Assembly (NCBI RefSeq): GCF_028640845.1
Contig: NC_080542.1
Coordinates: 13,781,901-13,845,900, forward strand
Reading direction: 5' to 3'
DNA length: 64,000 bases
Source: Ahaetulla prasina
Taxonomy: Eukaryota; Chordata; Lepidosauria; Squamata; Colubridae
In this document: positions 1 through 13,700 of the stretch, piece by piece
Layout: each line of letters starts with the position of its first letter
How positions within the stretch are numbered: the first letter of the stretch is position 1
Translations under genes and position numbers: made by a program
The notes under the pieces: generated by a model
What the model saw: only the letters and a program-made list of their open reading frames with translations
What the model was told of the DNA's origin: nothing
The model's database searches: none

Positions 1-168
1 AGCTGTATTCAAGAATAGGTCTAGCAAATTTTTTGTATGCTCTGGTTAGTAGTGTAGAGTTTTTGGAAAAGAAGCTACGCAAAATTAGGTTTACAACTCT
101 TAGAGTCTTTTTTGCTATGTAATTGCAGTGGACTTTGGCACTTAGATCATTTGATATGAAAATTCCTC
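1..168 (-). mobile_element. CR1/L3-like LINE fragment at left edge
   Basis: Aligns with 62535-62705 in the larger copy near the right edge (AGCTGTATTC.AGAAT.GGTCTAGC, then GTAGTTGCAGTGG-type sequence). In the minus-strand reading it is part of the RT C-terminal region (families with [15 protein letters not shown]). Truncated by the window edge and ends abruptly near 168. Confidence 0.7.
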
Positions 169-1599
169 ATACTCATGCTCCCAACTCTCCATGTTATCAC
201 TTTAAAGAGAAAGGATTTTTAAATTTATTATTTTAGCTTATATATAGTTTGAATTCAAGTCCATATAATGTCTTTTTTTCTTTTTTCTTTCCAAATAATG
301 CCTGGTTCAAATGTTCATTTAAGCCATTTCAATTTGAATCTTTGTTCTTTCATTCCTTTTTGAAATCATGCTCCAGCCAGTCGTTTCCCATGGTAGTTTA
401 TGTAATGTGATGCTTTCTTTCCACCAGCAGATGTCTCTCTCCAATTCACAAATCCCCCAGCAACAAAATGTCAGTTGTTAATCCACAAAGATAATTACTT
501 CCTCTTCCTCAATTAAGTCCTTTTGTTAGTAAAAATGCTTTTCCTCAATTTTCTTTTCTTTTTATTATTTTTAACTTCTTCCAAGTCCAATTTTAAATCC
601 AGATGGAAAGTTTTCCTTTTAGGGCTTTGATCTTAAAGTTCCTCTTTATTTTTTGTTTTCCTTCACTTTAAATTCCTGCATGCCAATTAGCTACTAATTT
701 CGAGTTGGGACTTCTTTTAATCTTTAAAATGTTTCCTTCTTACCTGTGAGTTGGCCAATCACTCACCCGGTAACAATACTTCATTCAATCACCACTCCTG
801 CTCAAGACTTTTGTGTGGCTGCCCCAGCTTTTGACATCTCCTAATGGCTGTCTTCCCACGCTGCTGGGTTGGAGGCTAATGCTTGCAACTTCCCCGTTCA
901 CACCAGTCTGTGCCTCCCTTCTTCACTGTCTCTATGGGACAGCTATGATCCATTAGGAATCACCTATTCAGCTGGAATATCCACATTTTCTCAGAGCCCC
1001 AGAATCCATGCCATACTACCATGATGCTGGCCACACCCTCACACGCATTGCTTTTTAAGGTTTGTGCGTGCGGTATCCATTCATCTGCATGTGCGCTTTG
1101 GGCACTCAGTCGTATGTCAGAATGTAGAAGATAGACAGACAGATGCAAAATCTCCCTTGAATACTGTAATATTTATTTAATCCATAGAAGGACATCCTGG
1201 AATGTAGATGATAGATCCAATTGGAAATGGAGCTTTGGAATATGAGTTGACCCTGTTATGGTGGAGTTATACTTCCCCAACTAACAGGTGGACATTTTCA
1301 GAATGTTCCTTCTGCTCTCTCTGGATCTCAAGATCCTGCAGCAATCAGCAGATCATTTATGGTATCCTACATGGCACACCAGCTATGACCATTCCAGTGG
1401 TAGACTGATGAGGCCATGTGTATTCCCTAGCTTTTTCTCACTCATCTGCCTAAATCAATGATTAAAGTGTAAATTTATTTATACTAATTTATCTTAATTA
1501 AAGATAAAGAGAACCGAGTTGAACAAATGAGTCGGAAACTTTATTCTTGTTCATTTATTTATTGAACAGTTCTGATCCATAGAGTAGCCGAGGGTCAGA
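169..1599. other. Unassigned non-coding stretch
   Basis: No exon or recognisable transposon domain found. T-rich from about 230 to 720. The segment near 1200-1370 (AGGTGGACATTTTCAGAATGTTCC) resembles 39230-39380, upstream of V2R-B, so part of this is probably the 5' flank of a further V2R unit lying to the left. Confidence 0.4.
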
Positions 1600-2220
1600 C
1601 ATGACTGAATGGCTGATTATGACAACAACAATGCATGGTTACATCCAGGTGAATGGAACCATGAATGGGATGTCTAAAAAAGCCACCAATGGTGAGACAG
1701 TAGTCATCGTGAATAAGACTACATTCTCAGGGAAGCTGAGAAGATCTCCAACATCATCAACTTCAAACATGTCTCCCCAGTTTCCAAAACAACATATCTT
1801 TCAGGCTTTCATGACTAAAAGAGGGAAAAAAACAGTTGGGCCCATTGTTTTTGGCCTAACACTTACCTGCTGCACCAAAGTGGCTCTCAAACTTTCAGAA
1901 TTGTGGAAAGGGATGCTAATTTGGCTTTTCCTGTATGATTAGGGAGAATACTGGGAGACCTTGAACTGACGAAAAAGGGTTATCCCTTAGTTGTTGTTGT
2001 TGTTTTTAATTATTATTATTAACAGCATCTCAACACACCCACAAAGATGATAAACTTTTGGGTTCACATGTACCAGGAATGCTTTTAGTGTTCTTAGTGA
2101 TATAAAATTTCTTTCCTTTTGACAGGGATGCTTTGAAGCTCATAAGATGTAGGATTTAAATCCATTCATTTTTACATTATTGCACTTAAATATTTTTAAT
2201 ATCTTCTTCTTGATTAGCTA
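1600..2220. repeat. Paired block, copy 1 (matches 45780-46480)
   Basis: Matches 45780-46480 over most of its length with shared pieces such as TTCTCAGGGAAGCTGAGAAG and AACAGCATCTCAACACACCC. Located about 8 kb downstream of the V2R-A stop; the partner is about 1.2 kb downstream of the V2R-C stop. Best read as 3' flank of the duplicated V2R unit. A plus-strand open frame at 1601-1942 is not shared with the partner and is not a gene. Confidence 0.6.
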
Positions 2221-2435
2221 TAACTTATTATTCTTTTTAAAGATAGTTTTGTTTATAGTTTTTTTCCTTAACATCCACAAATGCTTGGTGAACAGTGCAT
2301 TGTCTGGGTCAATATATTTTAAACACAGTACTACTAATAATAATATTATTTTGATATATATAATCATTATATTTCAACTTCTAACATTTATGTATACATG
2401 GTAATTATTATGTGTTCTATTATATATCAGTATAA

Positions 2436-2447
2436 GTAATACTATTT

Positions 2448-2522
<75 letters not shown>

Positions 2523-2526
2523 TTAG
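2436..2526. repeat. (TTTA)n microsatellite at L2 3' tail
   Basis: About 22 uninterrupted TTTA units directly abutting the L2 3' end. L2 copies elsewhere in the window end in short (AAAT)n tails, so this is an expanded tail. Confidence 0.9.
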
Positions 2527-4600
2527 ATTTCTAGACCGCCCTTCTCCCAAAGGACTCAGGGCGGTGTACAGCCTTATTTAAAACACATAGATACACAATA
2601 CAAATCACAAATTTAAGATACATTTAAAATGAAATATTTAACAGGCCAATTTAAACTAAAACGGTCAAAGACCAATATAAAACCCTTAGAATATAAAAAT
2701 TATAAATAGATTAGTAAAATTAAAATTCAATTAAAATTCAATTAAACTAAATATTAAATTAAAATAAATATTTAGGCTAGTCCCGCCCGATTGAATAGTA
2801 GAGTCTTCAGTTCCCGCTTGAAGGTATGGAGGTCGGGAAGTTGCCCTGGAGGTAACTCATTCCATAGGGTCGGTGCTGCTGCCACAGAGAAGGCTCTCCC
2901 CCTGGGGGCCACCAGCCGACACTGTTTGGCTGATGGCACCCGGAGCAGGCCCACTCTGTGGGAGCACACAGGTCATTGGGAGGCTATCGGTGGCAGAAGG
3001 CAGTCTCGTAAATAGCCCAGTCCTAAGCCATGGAGCACTTTAAAGGTGAGCACTAGCACCTTGAATTGCACCTGGAAGGCTACCGGCAGCCAGTGCAGGC
3101 CGCATAGGATAGGTGTTATATGGGAGCAACGTGATGCTCCCACGATTACCTGCGCAGCCACGTTCTGGACTAGCTGGAGCCTCCCGGTGCTCTTCAAGGG
3201 GAGCCCCATGTAGAGAGCATTGCAATAGTCTAGGCGAGAGGTAACGAGGGTGTGAGTGACCGTGCGTAAGGAGTCCCGGTCAAGAAAGGGGCACAACTGG
3301 CGCATCAGGCGAACCTGATAAAATGCTCCCCTGGCGACAGCTGTCAAATGTTCTTCTAAAGACAGCCAATCGTCCAGGAGAACGCCCAAATTGCGTACCC
3401 TTCCCCTGGGGTCAGAACTTCACCCCCCACAGTCAGCAAAGGCGTAAGCTGACTGTACTGGGACGCCGGAACCCAACGCCACTCTGTCTTGGTGGGGTTG
3501 AGTTGGAGCCTGTTCTTCCCCATCCAGACCCACACGGCCTCAAGACACTGATCCATCACCTCGACAGCTTCGTTGGGGTGGTTCGGGGTGGAAATGTACA
3601 GCTGAGTATCATCAGCGTACAGATGATAATCCACCCCAAAACCGTGGATAACCTCACCCAGCAGCTTCATATAGATGTTGAACAGGAGAGGCAAAAGAAC
3701 CGACCCCTGAGGCACCCCACAAGTGAGGGACCTAGAGGTCGATCTCTGTCCCCCTGCCAACACTATCTGTGAATGGTCAGAGAGATAGGACAAGAACCAC
3801 TGATAAACAGTGCCTCCCACTCCCAATCCCTCCAACCGCCGCAGCAGGATACCATGGTCGATGGTATCAAAAGCCACTGAGAGATCTAACAGGACCAGGA
3901 CAGAGGAACATCGCCTGTCCCGAGCCCTCCAGAGGTCATTCACCAACGCGACCAAAGCCGTCTCAGTGCTGTAACCAGGTCTGAAACTGGACTAGAACGG
4001 GTCCAGATAGACAATTTCTTCCAGGTATTGGGGAAGCTGATATGCCACCACACTCTCAACAACCTTCACCAAAAAGCGAAGGTTGGAGACTGGACGATAG
4101 TTCGCCAATACAGCTGGGTCCAGGGAAGGCTTCTTGAGGAGGGGCCTCACCACCGCCTCTTTCAAGGCGGTGGGGAAGATGCCCTCCAACAAGGAAGCAT
4201 TAGTAATTCCCAGGAGCCAGCCTCGTGTCACCTCCCATGTGGCCAGTACCAACCAGGAGGGACATGGGTCCAATAAACATGTAATGGGATTCAGCCTAGC
4301 CCACAACCTGTCCATGTCATCGGGACTCACAGGATCAAACTCAGCCCAAATAATATCCATAAGACTCGTCCCTGTCCCCTCACCCGGATCTATCCATTCA
4401 GTGTCCAGCCCAGCCCGGATCCGAGCGATTTTATCGGACAGATACTATACAAAATCCTCAGCACGCCCCTGCAAGGGGTCCTCCAGAGCCTCCTGTGAAA
4501 GCAGGGAGCGGGACACCCTAAACAGGGTGGCTGGGCGGTTATCTGCCGATGTAATAAGACCGGAGAAATAGCTATGTTTCACCGCTTTTATCACCACTAG
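2436..4600 (-). mobile_element. L2-clade LINE, 5'-truncated, with (TTTA)n tail
   Basis: Minus-strand frames give an L2 reverse transcriptase in order: LKEAVVRPLLKKPSLDP and NYRPVSNL (about 4300-4000), VLLDLSVAFDTIDHGILL, GVPQGS and YADDTQLYI (3950-3560), then [17 protein letters not shown] and LHWLPVAF (3390-2975) and [18 protein letters not shown] (2970-2770). The 3' end carries the CCGCCCTGAGTCCTTTGGGAG-type signature and an expanded (TTTA)n on the plus strand at 2440-2524. Several frameshifts; the endonuclease part is missing. Confidence 0.88.
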
Positions 4601-4604
4601 ATAG

Positions 4605-5600
4605 GTCTGAATATTTTCCCAGTTTCTACTTTCTGCCTCTTTTTTCTAGCTCTTAATAAGATAGCCACCCTATTAAGAAGTATTCTACATATATCTATCC
4701 ATCATTTCTTGCCCTTTTTAGAATTTTAAGTCTTATTGGCTTTTTGGTAAACCTTTCATGCTTCTCTCTTGGTATCTTGTAACTCCTTACATCACATTTA
4801 TTTAATCTAAGTATTTCATCTACCACAACACCTATCTCTTGTGGTTGGATCTCTAAGGTACCCATCTGTAGTTCTTTCATCATTTTAAAGAGAACCTTCT
4901 CTTTATTCTCTTCTATGTTTTGAACTCTTAGAGGATGATCAGTCTGTTCCATTTTAAAAATTATTACTATCTCTTCCATATCTTTATCCATTTGTATCAT
5001 TTTTGGATTTATCTCCTCTGGTTTCTCCTCTATTATCTGATTTTTTTGTTCACCTTTTATTATAGTTTGCTGGGGTTTTTCTATGATTCCTCGTTATATC
5101 TTCCTGAATAGGTTGAGACATCAATAATATTTCTTTATAAACCATATTTGTTTTCCCCTGTTGAAACATTTTGTAATAATTTAAGGTTGCTCAAGATTCC
5201 ACGAAGATCCACTAATAGTTACTCAAGATTCCACCAAGAATCTCTGTTGCCCAAAAACACCAATATTAATAAAATTTACACGGAACTGTTTCTCAAAATT
5301 CCCTAACTTTATACTAGTCTTGTTTAATTTTTCTTTTGTCTTCTTTCCTTTTTGCCTTATAGAGTGTTCTAACAAATAGTCTTAATAATCCAGATTGGCC
5401 CACCAAATTTCCCCAAATGTCTTTAATCCACGGAATCAAATGTTCAAATTCAAGGATGTTCCTTGAATTATAAACAACCTTGCCTTAAAAATCGTCAAAA
5501 GGCTCATTCAATACTTCCAATCTGCCAAATAATCAGTAGATAAGGAACCAAAAGAGAAAGGCCTTCCAGGTGTTCTTTACCTTCATTATTTCCTTTGTTC
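4605..5600 (-). mobile_element. L1-clade ORF1 fragment
   Basis: Minus-strand frame 5000-4695 reads VQNIEENKEKVLFKMMKELQ, later RFTKKPIRLKILKRAR, which fits the L1 ORF1p RNA-binding region (typical form: RFTKKSIRDQIL). It lies 3' of an L1 ORF2 (6040-8940) on the same strand, so it is not the ORF1 of that copy. Upstream boundary uncertain. Confidence 0.6.
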
Positions 5601-6039
5601 TCCTCTTTATTTTTGTTTTTCTTGTGTTATCAATTAATCCATTAATCCTCATTTGCCAAGGTCTTTCCCACCATGTACAATATCTTCTGTTACCAGTAGA
5701 TGGCACCCCAGCTCAAAGTTCCAGCATTAAACAAAACAAAGTTAGAACAGCTGACTGTCAAAAAAAAAATAAAGGGAAAAAATAAAACAAACAAGATTCC
5801 TTTTTCTTTATATGATTTCTTCCAATAATCAAACAATGTTATCCATAAATAAAGACAGTTTTCACACTACTACAAGTTTCAGTCTGCATTTTCTATATTT
5901 TAAAAGTTCATAGTCTTCAAAGTTTGTTTCACTTTTGGGTCTATAATCTTTCTCTGTGTGTTAATTCACCGATTAATTAGCATTTTGGATAGTCTTCTTT
6001 TTTTAAAAAAAAATATATATATTATTTGGGTTTAGATCT

Positions 6040-8940
6040 CTTTTTTTTTTTTTAATACTTTTTTTACAACAAACAAACAAAAAAAAAATACATTATTACA
6101 CCCTTGTGCTATACATAAAAGGAAGATTTGGGTCTTCGGATATATCCTCATGATTGCCAAAATCCACGTTCTCGAGGTACAGGTACTGAAGCGTCCAATG
6201 TTCCAAGTGCAAAGTCCACAAATGGTTTCCAAGTCTTCCAGAAAATATCTTCTTTATACACACCACTTCTAATTTTAATATCACATGTCATTTTATCATT
6301 TAAAGCTAATTTCCACATTTCAGAATTCCACTCTTCTATTCTAAAAATCACATCTAGTTTCCAATATCTAGCTATTATAATTCTACCTATTATAATCATA
6401 ATTCTAATCAATTCTTTTTCATATTTTGTTAATTCTATTTCCTTAATTACCAACAATAATATAGTTTCCACTCTCAATGTTATTACTTTCCCCATCATTT
6501 CAAATATCATTTCTCAATTGTTGCCAAAACTTTTAACCTTATCACAATTATACCACATATGTTCATAAGTCCCCAATTCCATCTCACATCTCCAACATTT
6601 TTACTAATTTTTTATCCATTTGTGACAATCTTACTGGAGTCAAATACCATTTCCAAACAACTTTATAATTGTGCTCTTTAATCCTTATAGATAAAGTTCT
6701 CATAATTCTACTCTTCCAATTCACATTCCAATCTGACTCTGGTATTTCAATATTAAGATCTTTTTCCCAATTTGTCCTCATCACTCTTTGTAATTTTTCA
6801 TCAGAATTTATAATCTTATAAACCCTACTAACGAGTCCCTTTAGCCCAATTTCATCTTTCATAATCCGAGATACTAAATATTCAAATTCAGTTTCACATC
6901 TATTTATCGAATAATTTTCCTTTAGTTTTTTTGTCCATTTTTCTATCTGTATTTTTTCAAACCAACTTAACCCTAATTTTTCAATAATTTCTTTATTCCT
7001 CCTTTCATTTCCCATAACTTTTATCCAATCTCTAATAATTTCTATATTTTCCTCTTTAATCACTTCATTACGTTTTATATTATTTTTAAACGCCAATTTC
7101 AGTTGTCTCCCCCAAAAAGATTATATCCGGAATTAAAATTTTAACAAATTTGTTCCACATTTTACTTAATCCCTTTAACCAATAACTTCTACTTACACAT
7201 TTTAAATTTGCTTTATCTAAAAACCACCTTGATCCAAATTTCTCTATATCCCTTAACTCTAAGTCTCTCCAATAGTTATCTTCACCTTTAAGTATTTTTA
7301 CCACTATCCGGATACCATACGCACAGTAATAATTAAATAATTTGGGGATTCCTAATCCACCTTCCTTTTGATTTTGATACCACATTTTCTTCACTAATCT
7401 AGGTCTTTTGCCACCATTGCAAAATTTATCCAGTTTTTTCTGATATCCTTCAATATCTTTCTCTGTCAAATTTAGTGGTAGCATCTCGAATAAAAAGTTG
7501 AACTTGGGCAGCAACATCATCTTACACATTGCAATTCTACCAAACCAAGACAACTTTAAAATTTTATATTTATCTATCTTCTTCTCAATTTCGTTAATCA
7601 CCACATCATAATTAAGTTTTTTCAATTCTTTAACCTTAAGTGAAAGCACTATACCCAAATATTTCAATGTGTTTTAATCCTTATCCCAAATTGCTCTTGC
7701 ATATTCTCAGACTCATTACCATTACTATCCATCAATAATTCTGACTTTGACCAATTTACTTTCAATCCTGTCATTTCCTCAAATTCTATCAAATGCTTAT
7801 ATATCTTTTCAGATCTTTCTACATTTTCAAAATAATTAAAGTATCATCCATACAAATTTATCTTATACCCTTATATCCTTCTAATTCTTCATCTTTTCTA
7901 TCATTTTGTCAATATTTCCATAGCCAATAAAAATAATGTTGGGGACAGGGACATCCTTGTCTCGTACCAGCTTCTAATTTTATCTCTTCAGTTAATATTC
8001 CATTCACCTTCACTCTTGCACTGCTCTTTTGGTACAATTTTGAAATAACATGTATAAACTTATTACCAAAGCCTAAAGCCTCCACAATTACTTTAATTGT
8101 TTCCCATTGTACAGAATCAAAAGCTTTAAAAATATCCAATGATACTATACCAATTTTATCACCATTATATTCAGCTACATCTATAATATTTAATACTCTT
8201 CTAACAATATCACTCATGTATCTACCCTTCACAAAACCTACTTGATTATAACTTATATATCTATCTATAAATCTATTTAATCTATTACTTATAATAGCAG
8301 TAAATATCTTTGCATCCTGATTAATTAAAGAAATGGGCCGATAGGACTCAATCCTTTCTAAATCTTTATCTGGTTTAGGAATTAGGGATATCACCGTTCT
8401 ATTCCATGACGAAGGTACTTCCCCACCATGTAATATTCCATTGAATAATTTTTGCAATCTTGGTATTATTAATTCTTTAAATTCTTTATAAAACTCAACA
8501 GGTAATCCATCCTCACCTGGAGCTTTCCCTAATTTTAATTTTTGTATTATTCCATTAATCTCATCTTGTGTTATATCTTCTTCCATCAATTCCTTATATG
8601 TTTGATCAATTTTCACTACATACTTTTCTAAATAGCTTTGCAATTTTCCCCGATTAATTGATTTCTTTGAATATAGATTCTGAAAAAAATTTCTAACCAC
8701 TTCACATTTCTCTAATTTTTTATAACATCTTATACCTCTATCATCTATCAAAACTCCAATTTCTCTCTTCTCTCTTTTATCTTTCGCCATCTTTGCCAAT
8801 AATTTAGAATTTCTATTACTAAATTCAAAAAAATTCCTATTTAAAAATCTCAAATTTCTTTTTACTAACTCTGTATCTTCTTCTATCATTTTATTTCTTA
8901 ACATATTAAGCTCCTGAAGAATTTTTTTTTTCTTTAATAA
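6040..8940 (-). mobile_element. L1-clade LINE, ORF2 RT to 3' end, decayed
   Basis: On the minus strand, 8904-7909 encodes an RT segment with KLGKAPGEDGLPVEFYK, SLIPKPDKDLERIESYRPIS, VSLDIFKAFDSVQW and AGTRQGCP. Then 7667-7086 has KYLGIVLSLKVKEL and WFGRIAMCKMMLLP, and 7096-6148 gives the C-terminal part. Frames break near 7900, 7670, 7090 and 6560. A T-rich run at 6040-6090 on the plus strand is the likely poly(A) tail. 5'-truncated near 8940. Confidence 0.85.
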
Positions 8941-9334
8941 GCAAAAATTGATTTTCCAAAAGTCATCTCACCCAGTTTCAATCCTCTGTCCATACTCTGC
9001 TCCAGCTCATAATCTTCTTGTCCTGGTTGTCACAGCTTTGGTCTTGTCAAAATGGCCGTTGCTGCTGCTGCTGATCAAGAGGGTTTCTTTGGGTCAGACA
9101 AGGAAATTACTGTGTCCTCATGATCTACAAAGCATCCCTCCTTTCTTCACTTCCCCTCCATGGTGGCTTTGACTCCATAGGATCTCCTGGTAAGCAGGTA
9201 TTGGCTGGGTTTTGTGGTGCCCCACAGAGCATCACTATCCCATATCTGTACAGCTGCAATGCCAACCAGTAAATCAGCTATCCCTTACTATTCTGATTAG
9301 GGATCAGAATAATTATCAAACATTTCAAAGGAAA
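8941..9334. other. Unassigned, partly V2R-A 3' flank
   Basis: 9180-9334 aligns with 25430-25570 in the 3' flank of V2R-B (GGTATTGGCTGG...TTCTGATTAGGGATCAGAATAA). The piece 8941-9180 has a short (GCT)n run and no recognised content. Confidence 0.5.
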
Positions 9335-9705
9335 TATTTATTTATTTATTTTGTCAAGTACATATTAAATAATATATATAAGTATAAGCATGAATTTAAT
9401 ACTTAAAATGAATACAACTAAAGGGAACATTAGGACAGGGATGGTAGATATGCTGGTGCTCTTATGCACACCCCTTACAGACCTCTTAGGAATGGGGTGG
9501 GGTCAACAGTAGAAAGTCTTAGGTTAAAGTTTTGGGGATTTGGTGATGAGACCATGGAGTCTGGTAGTGCATTTCAGGCATTAACAACTCTGTTACTGAA
9601 GTCATATTTTCTGCAATCGAGATTGGAGCGGTTCACTTTAAGTTTGAATCAATTGTGTGCTAGTGTATTGTTGTGGTAGAAACTGAAATAGTCATTGACA
9701 GATGA
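9335..9705 (-). mobile_element. CR1/L3-like LINE 3' fragment in V2R-A 3' flank
   Basis: Aligns with the 3' part of the 62-kb copy (TTATTTTGTCA..., then CCTCTTAGGAATGGGGT, TCATATTTTCTGCAATC). The matching site in V2R-B (around 25575) has no such insert, so it entered V2R-A's flank after that duplication, or was lost from B. Confidence 0.75.
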
Positions 9706-9865
9706 AGGGATGTTGTCTAAGTTATGAAATGAATGTTTTAGTGCAATATCATATTGATATGATGATGGAGGGAAGAACTCAGAATCACAAAAACAGGGAG
9801 GGAGGAAACTGTGCTAAAAGTAACCAATTCAGCTTTATACAAAGGGTTTGATGCTGAAATTATTT

Positions 9866-10761
9866 TTATTTCTTCATTAACTGCTTTTTCTTGTTTAGAT
9901 CAGGTCTCAAAATAATGATATAGCATTTGGGAGAAAAGATACAGCCCAGTAATCCAGCTGCTGAAGCCAAAATGGAGAAGATCTCCACAGCCACCATGTA
10001 TTTTCCTTTGGTACTCAAATAGGTGGGAACAAATGATACCCAGACACTACAAAAGACCAACATGCTGAAGGTGATATATTTGGCTTCGTTAAAGCTGTCA
10101 GGTAAATTTCTAGCTAGGAAGGCCACAGTGAAACTGACAGCAGTCAAGAACCCCAAAAAGCCAAGGACTGTATAAAACATTGCTGTTGAACCTTCATTAC
10201 ATTGCAGAACAATTTCTTCAGCCATGGAATGCATATCAGAATCTGGGAAGGGGGGAGAAATTGCTAGCCACAATATACAAATGATGAATTGAGTCAGGAA
10301 GCAAGATAGGACAATATTGGTGGCCAGCCTTTTCCCCACCCATTTCCTCATTTTGGAGCTGGGCTTAGTGGCCATGAAAGCAAGGACCACTATGATTGTT
10401 TTTCCCAGTACACAAGAAAGAGCTACAGAGAAGATGACTCCAAAAGCAGTTTGTCGCAAAAGACATTTCACTTGGTCAGGTTGCCCAATGAAGAGCAAAG
10501 TGCAAAGGAAAGAGAGGAGGAGAGCAGTGAGAAGGCTATAGGTGAGGTTCCTGTTATTGGCTTTAACGATAGGGGTATCCTGATGTTTGATGAAGATCCA
10601 CAGCACCAGAGCTGAGATGACAGAAAAGAAGACTGCAATCACTTCCAAAAAAATCCCCAAAGATTCTTGATAAGTTAAGTAAATTATACTTTTTTTAAAG
10701 CAACTATCCTGATCCTTGTTTGGATATTGATCCTCTGGACATGGGAAACAATCATCTAAGT
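9866..10761 (-). CDS. V2R-A exon 6 (7TM domain and C terminus)
   Basis: 896 bp including TAA stop; acceptor CTTTTTCAG|ACTTAGATG. Starts with [13 protein letters not shown], the last part of the cysteine-rich region, then seven hydrophobic segments. Family motifs: [56 protein letters not shown] and [20 protein letters not shown]. The tail ends NKKKQLMKK. Nearly identical to exon 6 of V2R-B. Confidence 0.95.
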
Positions 10762-13700
10762 CTGAAAAAGAGACAATTGATAGAAACATTATTATTTTTG
10801 AAGTGTCATCATTTCATTTACAGTATGCCCTGATTTTACAGCATTCTGTACATTTAGTGAGCTCCCATCTCAATTACTGGATTGGTCTTTAAATGGTGCT
10901 GCCCTTAAAGACCATTTCAAAGTATTAACTCATCTTCAATGTAATATCACATGGGCTTACACTATGTGTGCTCCATAACTCACTTGTTCTACTACTCCTG
11001 CATGAGCTATACTGGATCTTAGTCGCTTACCATGTGCAATTGACTTACCATGGCTAGGATGGGGGTTGACTCATGAGGCTGATTAGTCTGATACCTCACA
11101 ATATTTTTTTTAAAAAAATTGTATTTGGAAAGATTGAGGTAAGCCATCTAGCTTTGTTATATGAGATAGACAACCTTATAATTTCAAAGTCAGTCAGTCA
11201 ATCAGCTGATGACACCCAGCTGTACTTTTCCACACCGGGCCACCCCAATGAAGCTATCGAAGTGCTGTCCCGGTGTTTGGAAGCCGTACGGGTCTGGATG
11301 GGGAGAAACAGGCTCAAGCTCAATCCTTCCAAGACAGAGTGGCTTTGGATGCCGGCATCCCGGTACAGTCCGCTGAGTCCTCGGCTGACTGTTGGGGGTG
11401 AGTCACTGGCCCTGATGGAGAGGGTGCGCAATCTGGGCGTTCTCCTGGATGAACGGCTGTCTTTTGAAGACCATTTGACGGCCGTCTCCAGGAGAGCTTT
11501 CCACCAGGTTCGCCTGGTGCGCCAGTTGCGCCCCTTTCTAGACCGGGATGCCTTATGCACGGTCACTCACGCCCTCGTGACGTCTCGCCTGGATTACTGC
11601 AATGCTCTCTACATGGGGCTCCCCTTGAGGGGCATCCGGAGGCTTCAGTTGGTCCAGAATGCGGCTGCGCGGGTGATAGAGGGAGCCCCTCGGGGCTCCC
11701 GTGTTACACCTATCCTGCGCAGACTGCACTGGCTACCTGTGGCCTTCCGGGTGCGCTTCAAGGTTTTGGTGACAATCTTTAAAGTGCTCCATGGCATAGG
11801 GCCGGGCTATTTACGGGACCGCCTACTGCTACCAAATACCTCTCACCGACCCGTGCGCTCTCACAGAGAGGGACTCCTCAGGGTGCCGTCAGCTAGGCAG
11901 TGCCGTCTGGCGACACCCAGGGGAAGGGCCTTCTCTGTGGGGGCTCCCACCCTCTGGAACGAACTCCCTCCAGGACTTCGTCAACTTCCGGACCTCCGAA
12001 CCTTTCGTCGCGAGCTTAAAACACATTTATTTATCTGCGCGGGACTGGATTAGATTTTAAAGTTATTGGTTTTAAGGGGTTTTTTATTATTTATATTGTT
12101 TTTTAAATTTGGCAATAGAATAAGTTTTTTAATTGTTGTTTTTAATTTGTATTTATATGTATTTTAACTGCCTGTGAACCGCCCTGAGTCCTTAGGGAGA
12201 TAGGGCGGTATATAAATTTGAAAAATAAATAAATAAATAAATAAATCAGTCAATCAATCAATCAATCTTCTAGGTAGAATAGGAAGAACAAACAAGTTGA
12301 AACCATGGGGAAAAAAATTACCAATGCAAAGTTACCTTCACTTCCAAAAACCAAAGGACAAAATATTCTGGTAAAAATTGTTTATAATTTTTGAAGCAAA
12401 CATACGACGGGAGAATTCAGATATGAGGTATCTATTGATTGTCCAAGTTAGAATGAACTGATTGGTTTTATTTATTTATTTATTTATTTTATTTATTTGA
12501 TTTTTATACCGCCCTTCTCCCGAAGGACTCAGGGCGGTGTACAGGCAAGATAAAAACAGACAAGAAAATATACAGTTTAAAATGCAAGATTAAAAAACTT
12601 ATTATAATTAGCCTAAAAATTTAAAATATATAAAAACTAAAACCCATTTAAAATTAATAATAATTCGAGTAGCTTACTGAAGTATGAAAAAAAATGCAAT
12701 TCAAAGATTTCATAGCTTCATATCAATGTGTTCAATCACCATAATAGGAAAATTAAAGAATTAGGAGCTGAAGTGGTGTTTTCATGTATAGTTCCAACAT
12801 CTAATGAGGGAACAAAGGATTTTAGAAATGAACCACTGGCTTAAAAACTGGTGTCATCAAGAGAACTTCAATTTCATAGACCAGTGATGGTGAACCTTTT
12901 AGGGACCGAGTGCCCAAACTGCAACCCAAAACCCACTTTTTATTGTGAAGATAGTACAGTAGAGACTATAGTATATATAGTGTAGATTTCAGCATGACAT
13001 TCAAGAAAGTGGTGTAGGGTCTCCTGCTTCAGCAGGGGGTTGGATCCAAGATCCCTTCCAACTCTATTCTGAATCTAATATTTATTAAAATTCAGCTCCT
13101 GCTTATATTTATTATATAATTGATACATTTAATATATTCCTTAGCTTACCCAATTGGTCAGCTATCTTCCCTTCTGGACATAATTTACAGTCATAGCAGC
13201 AAGATAATTTCCCTTCCACTTTTATCTTGTTATAGCCAAGAGGACACTTCTTGTTACAGATGGAAAGAGGTAATGCCTGTTCATAAATAAAACCAGAATT
13301 CACACAAAGAATTTTTTTTGGCTGATTATTCTTTTCATTAATTATACATATACAAACTCTTCATATTTAGTCCAAGCATTGGCGTTGCATTTTCCTATTT
13401 TCTTCTTGGTGTAAACTCACTATTGGAGTTACTATCCCTTAAAAATGATAATCATAAAATTAATCTGTATAGCATTGTAGACAAATAAATGTGTTACAAA
13501 TGTAGAAACAGATCAGAAAGAATTTTTCCATCATATCCTTTCTTTCACTAATTAGTTTATGCTTTATTTTTTAGAAAAAATACATCATACTCTTCCCCTT
13601 TAATGAATTTTATAGGTAATGTGCAAGCTTAGTGGGAATGGTGCTGTGTTTTGATTAGACAGTTGGATAGAGTTGAATAGATAGATAGAAGATAGAAAGA

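Larger units (their letters stand above)
10762..13149 (-). other. V2R-A intron 5
   Basis: The first part (10762-11190) matches V2R-B intron 5 with an internal deletion of roughly 230 bp relative to V2R-B near 11040. It then holds an L2 insertion, a short L2 tail, a hAT-like remnant near 12884-12945 and a CR1 tail near 13010-13075. Confidence 0.7.

Noticed and set aside
1601..1942. 113-codon plus-strand frame
   Set aside because: Frame is not kept in the paired block at 45.8-46.5 kb and has no family resemblance.
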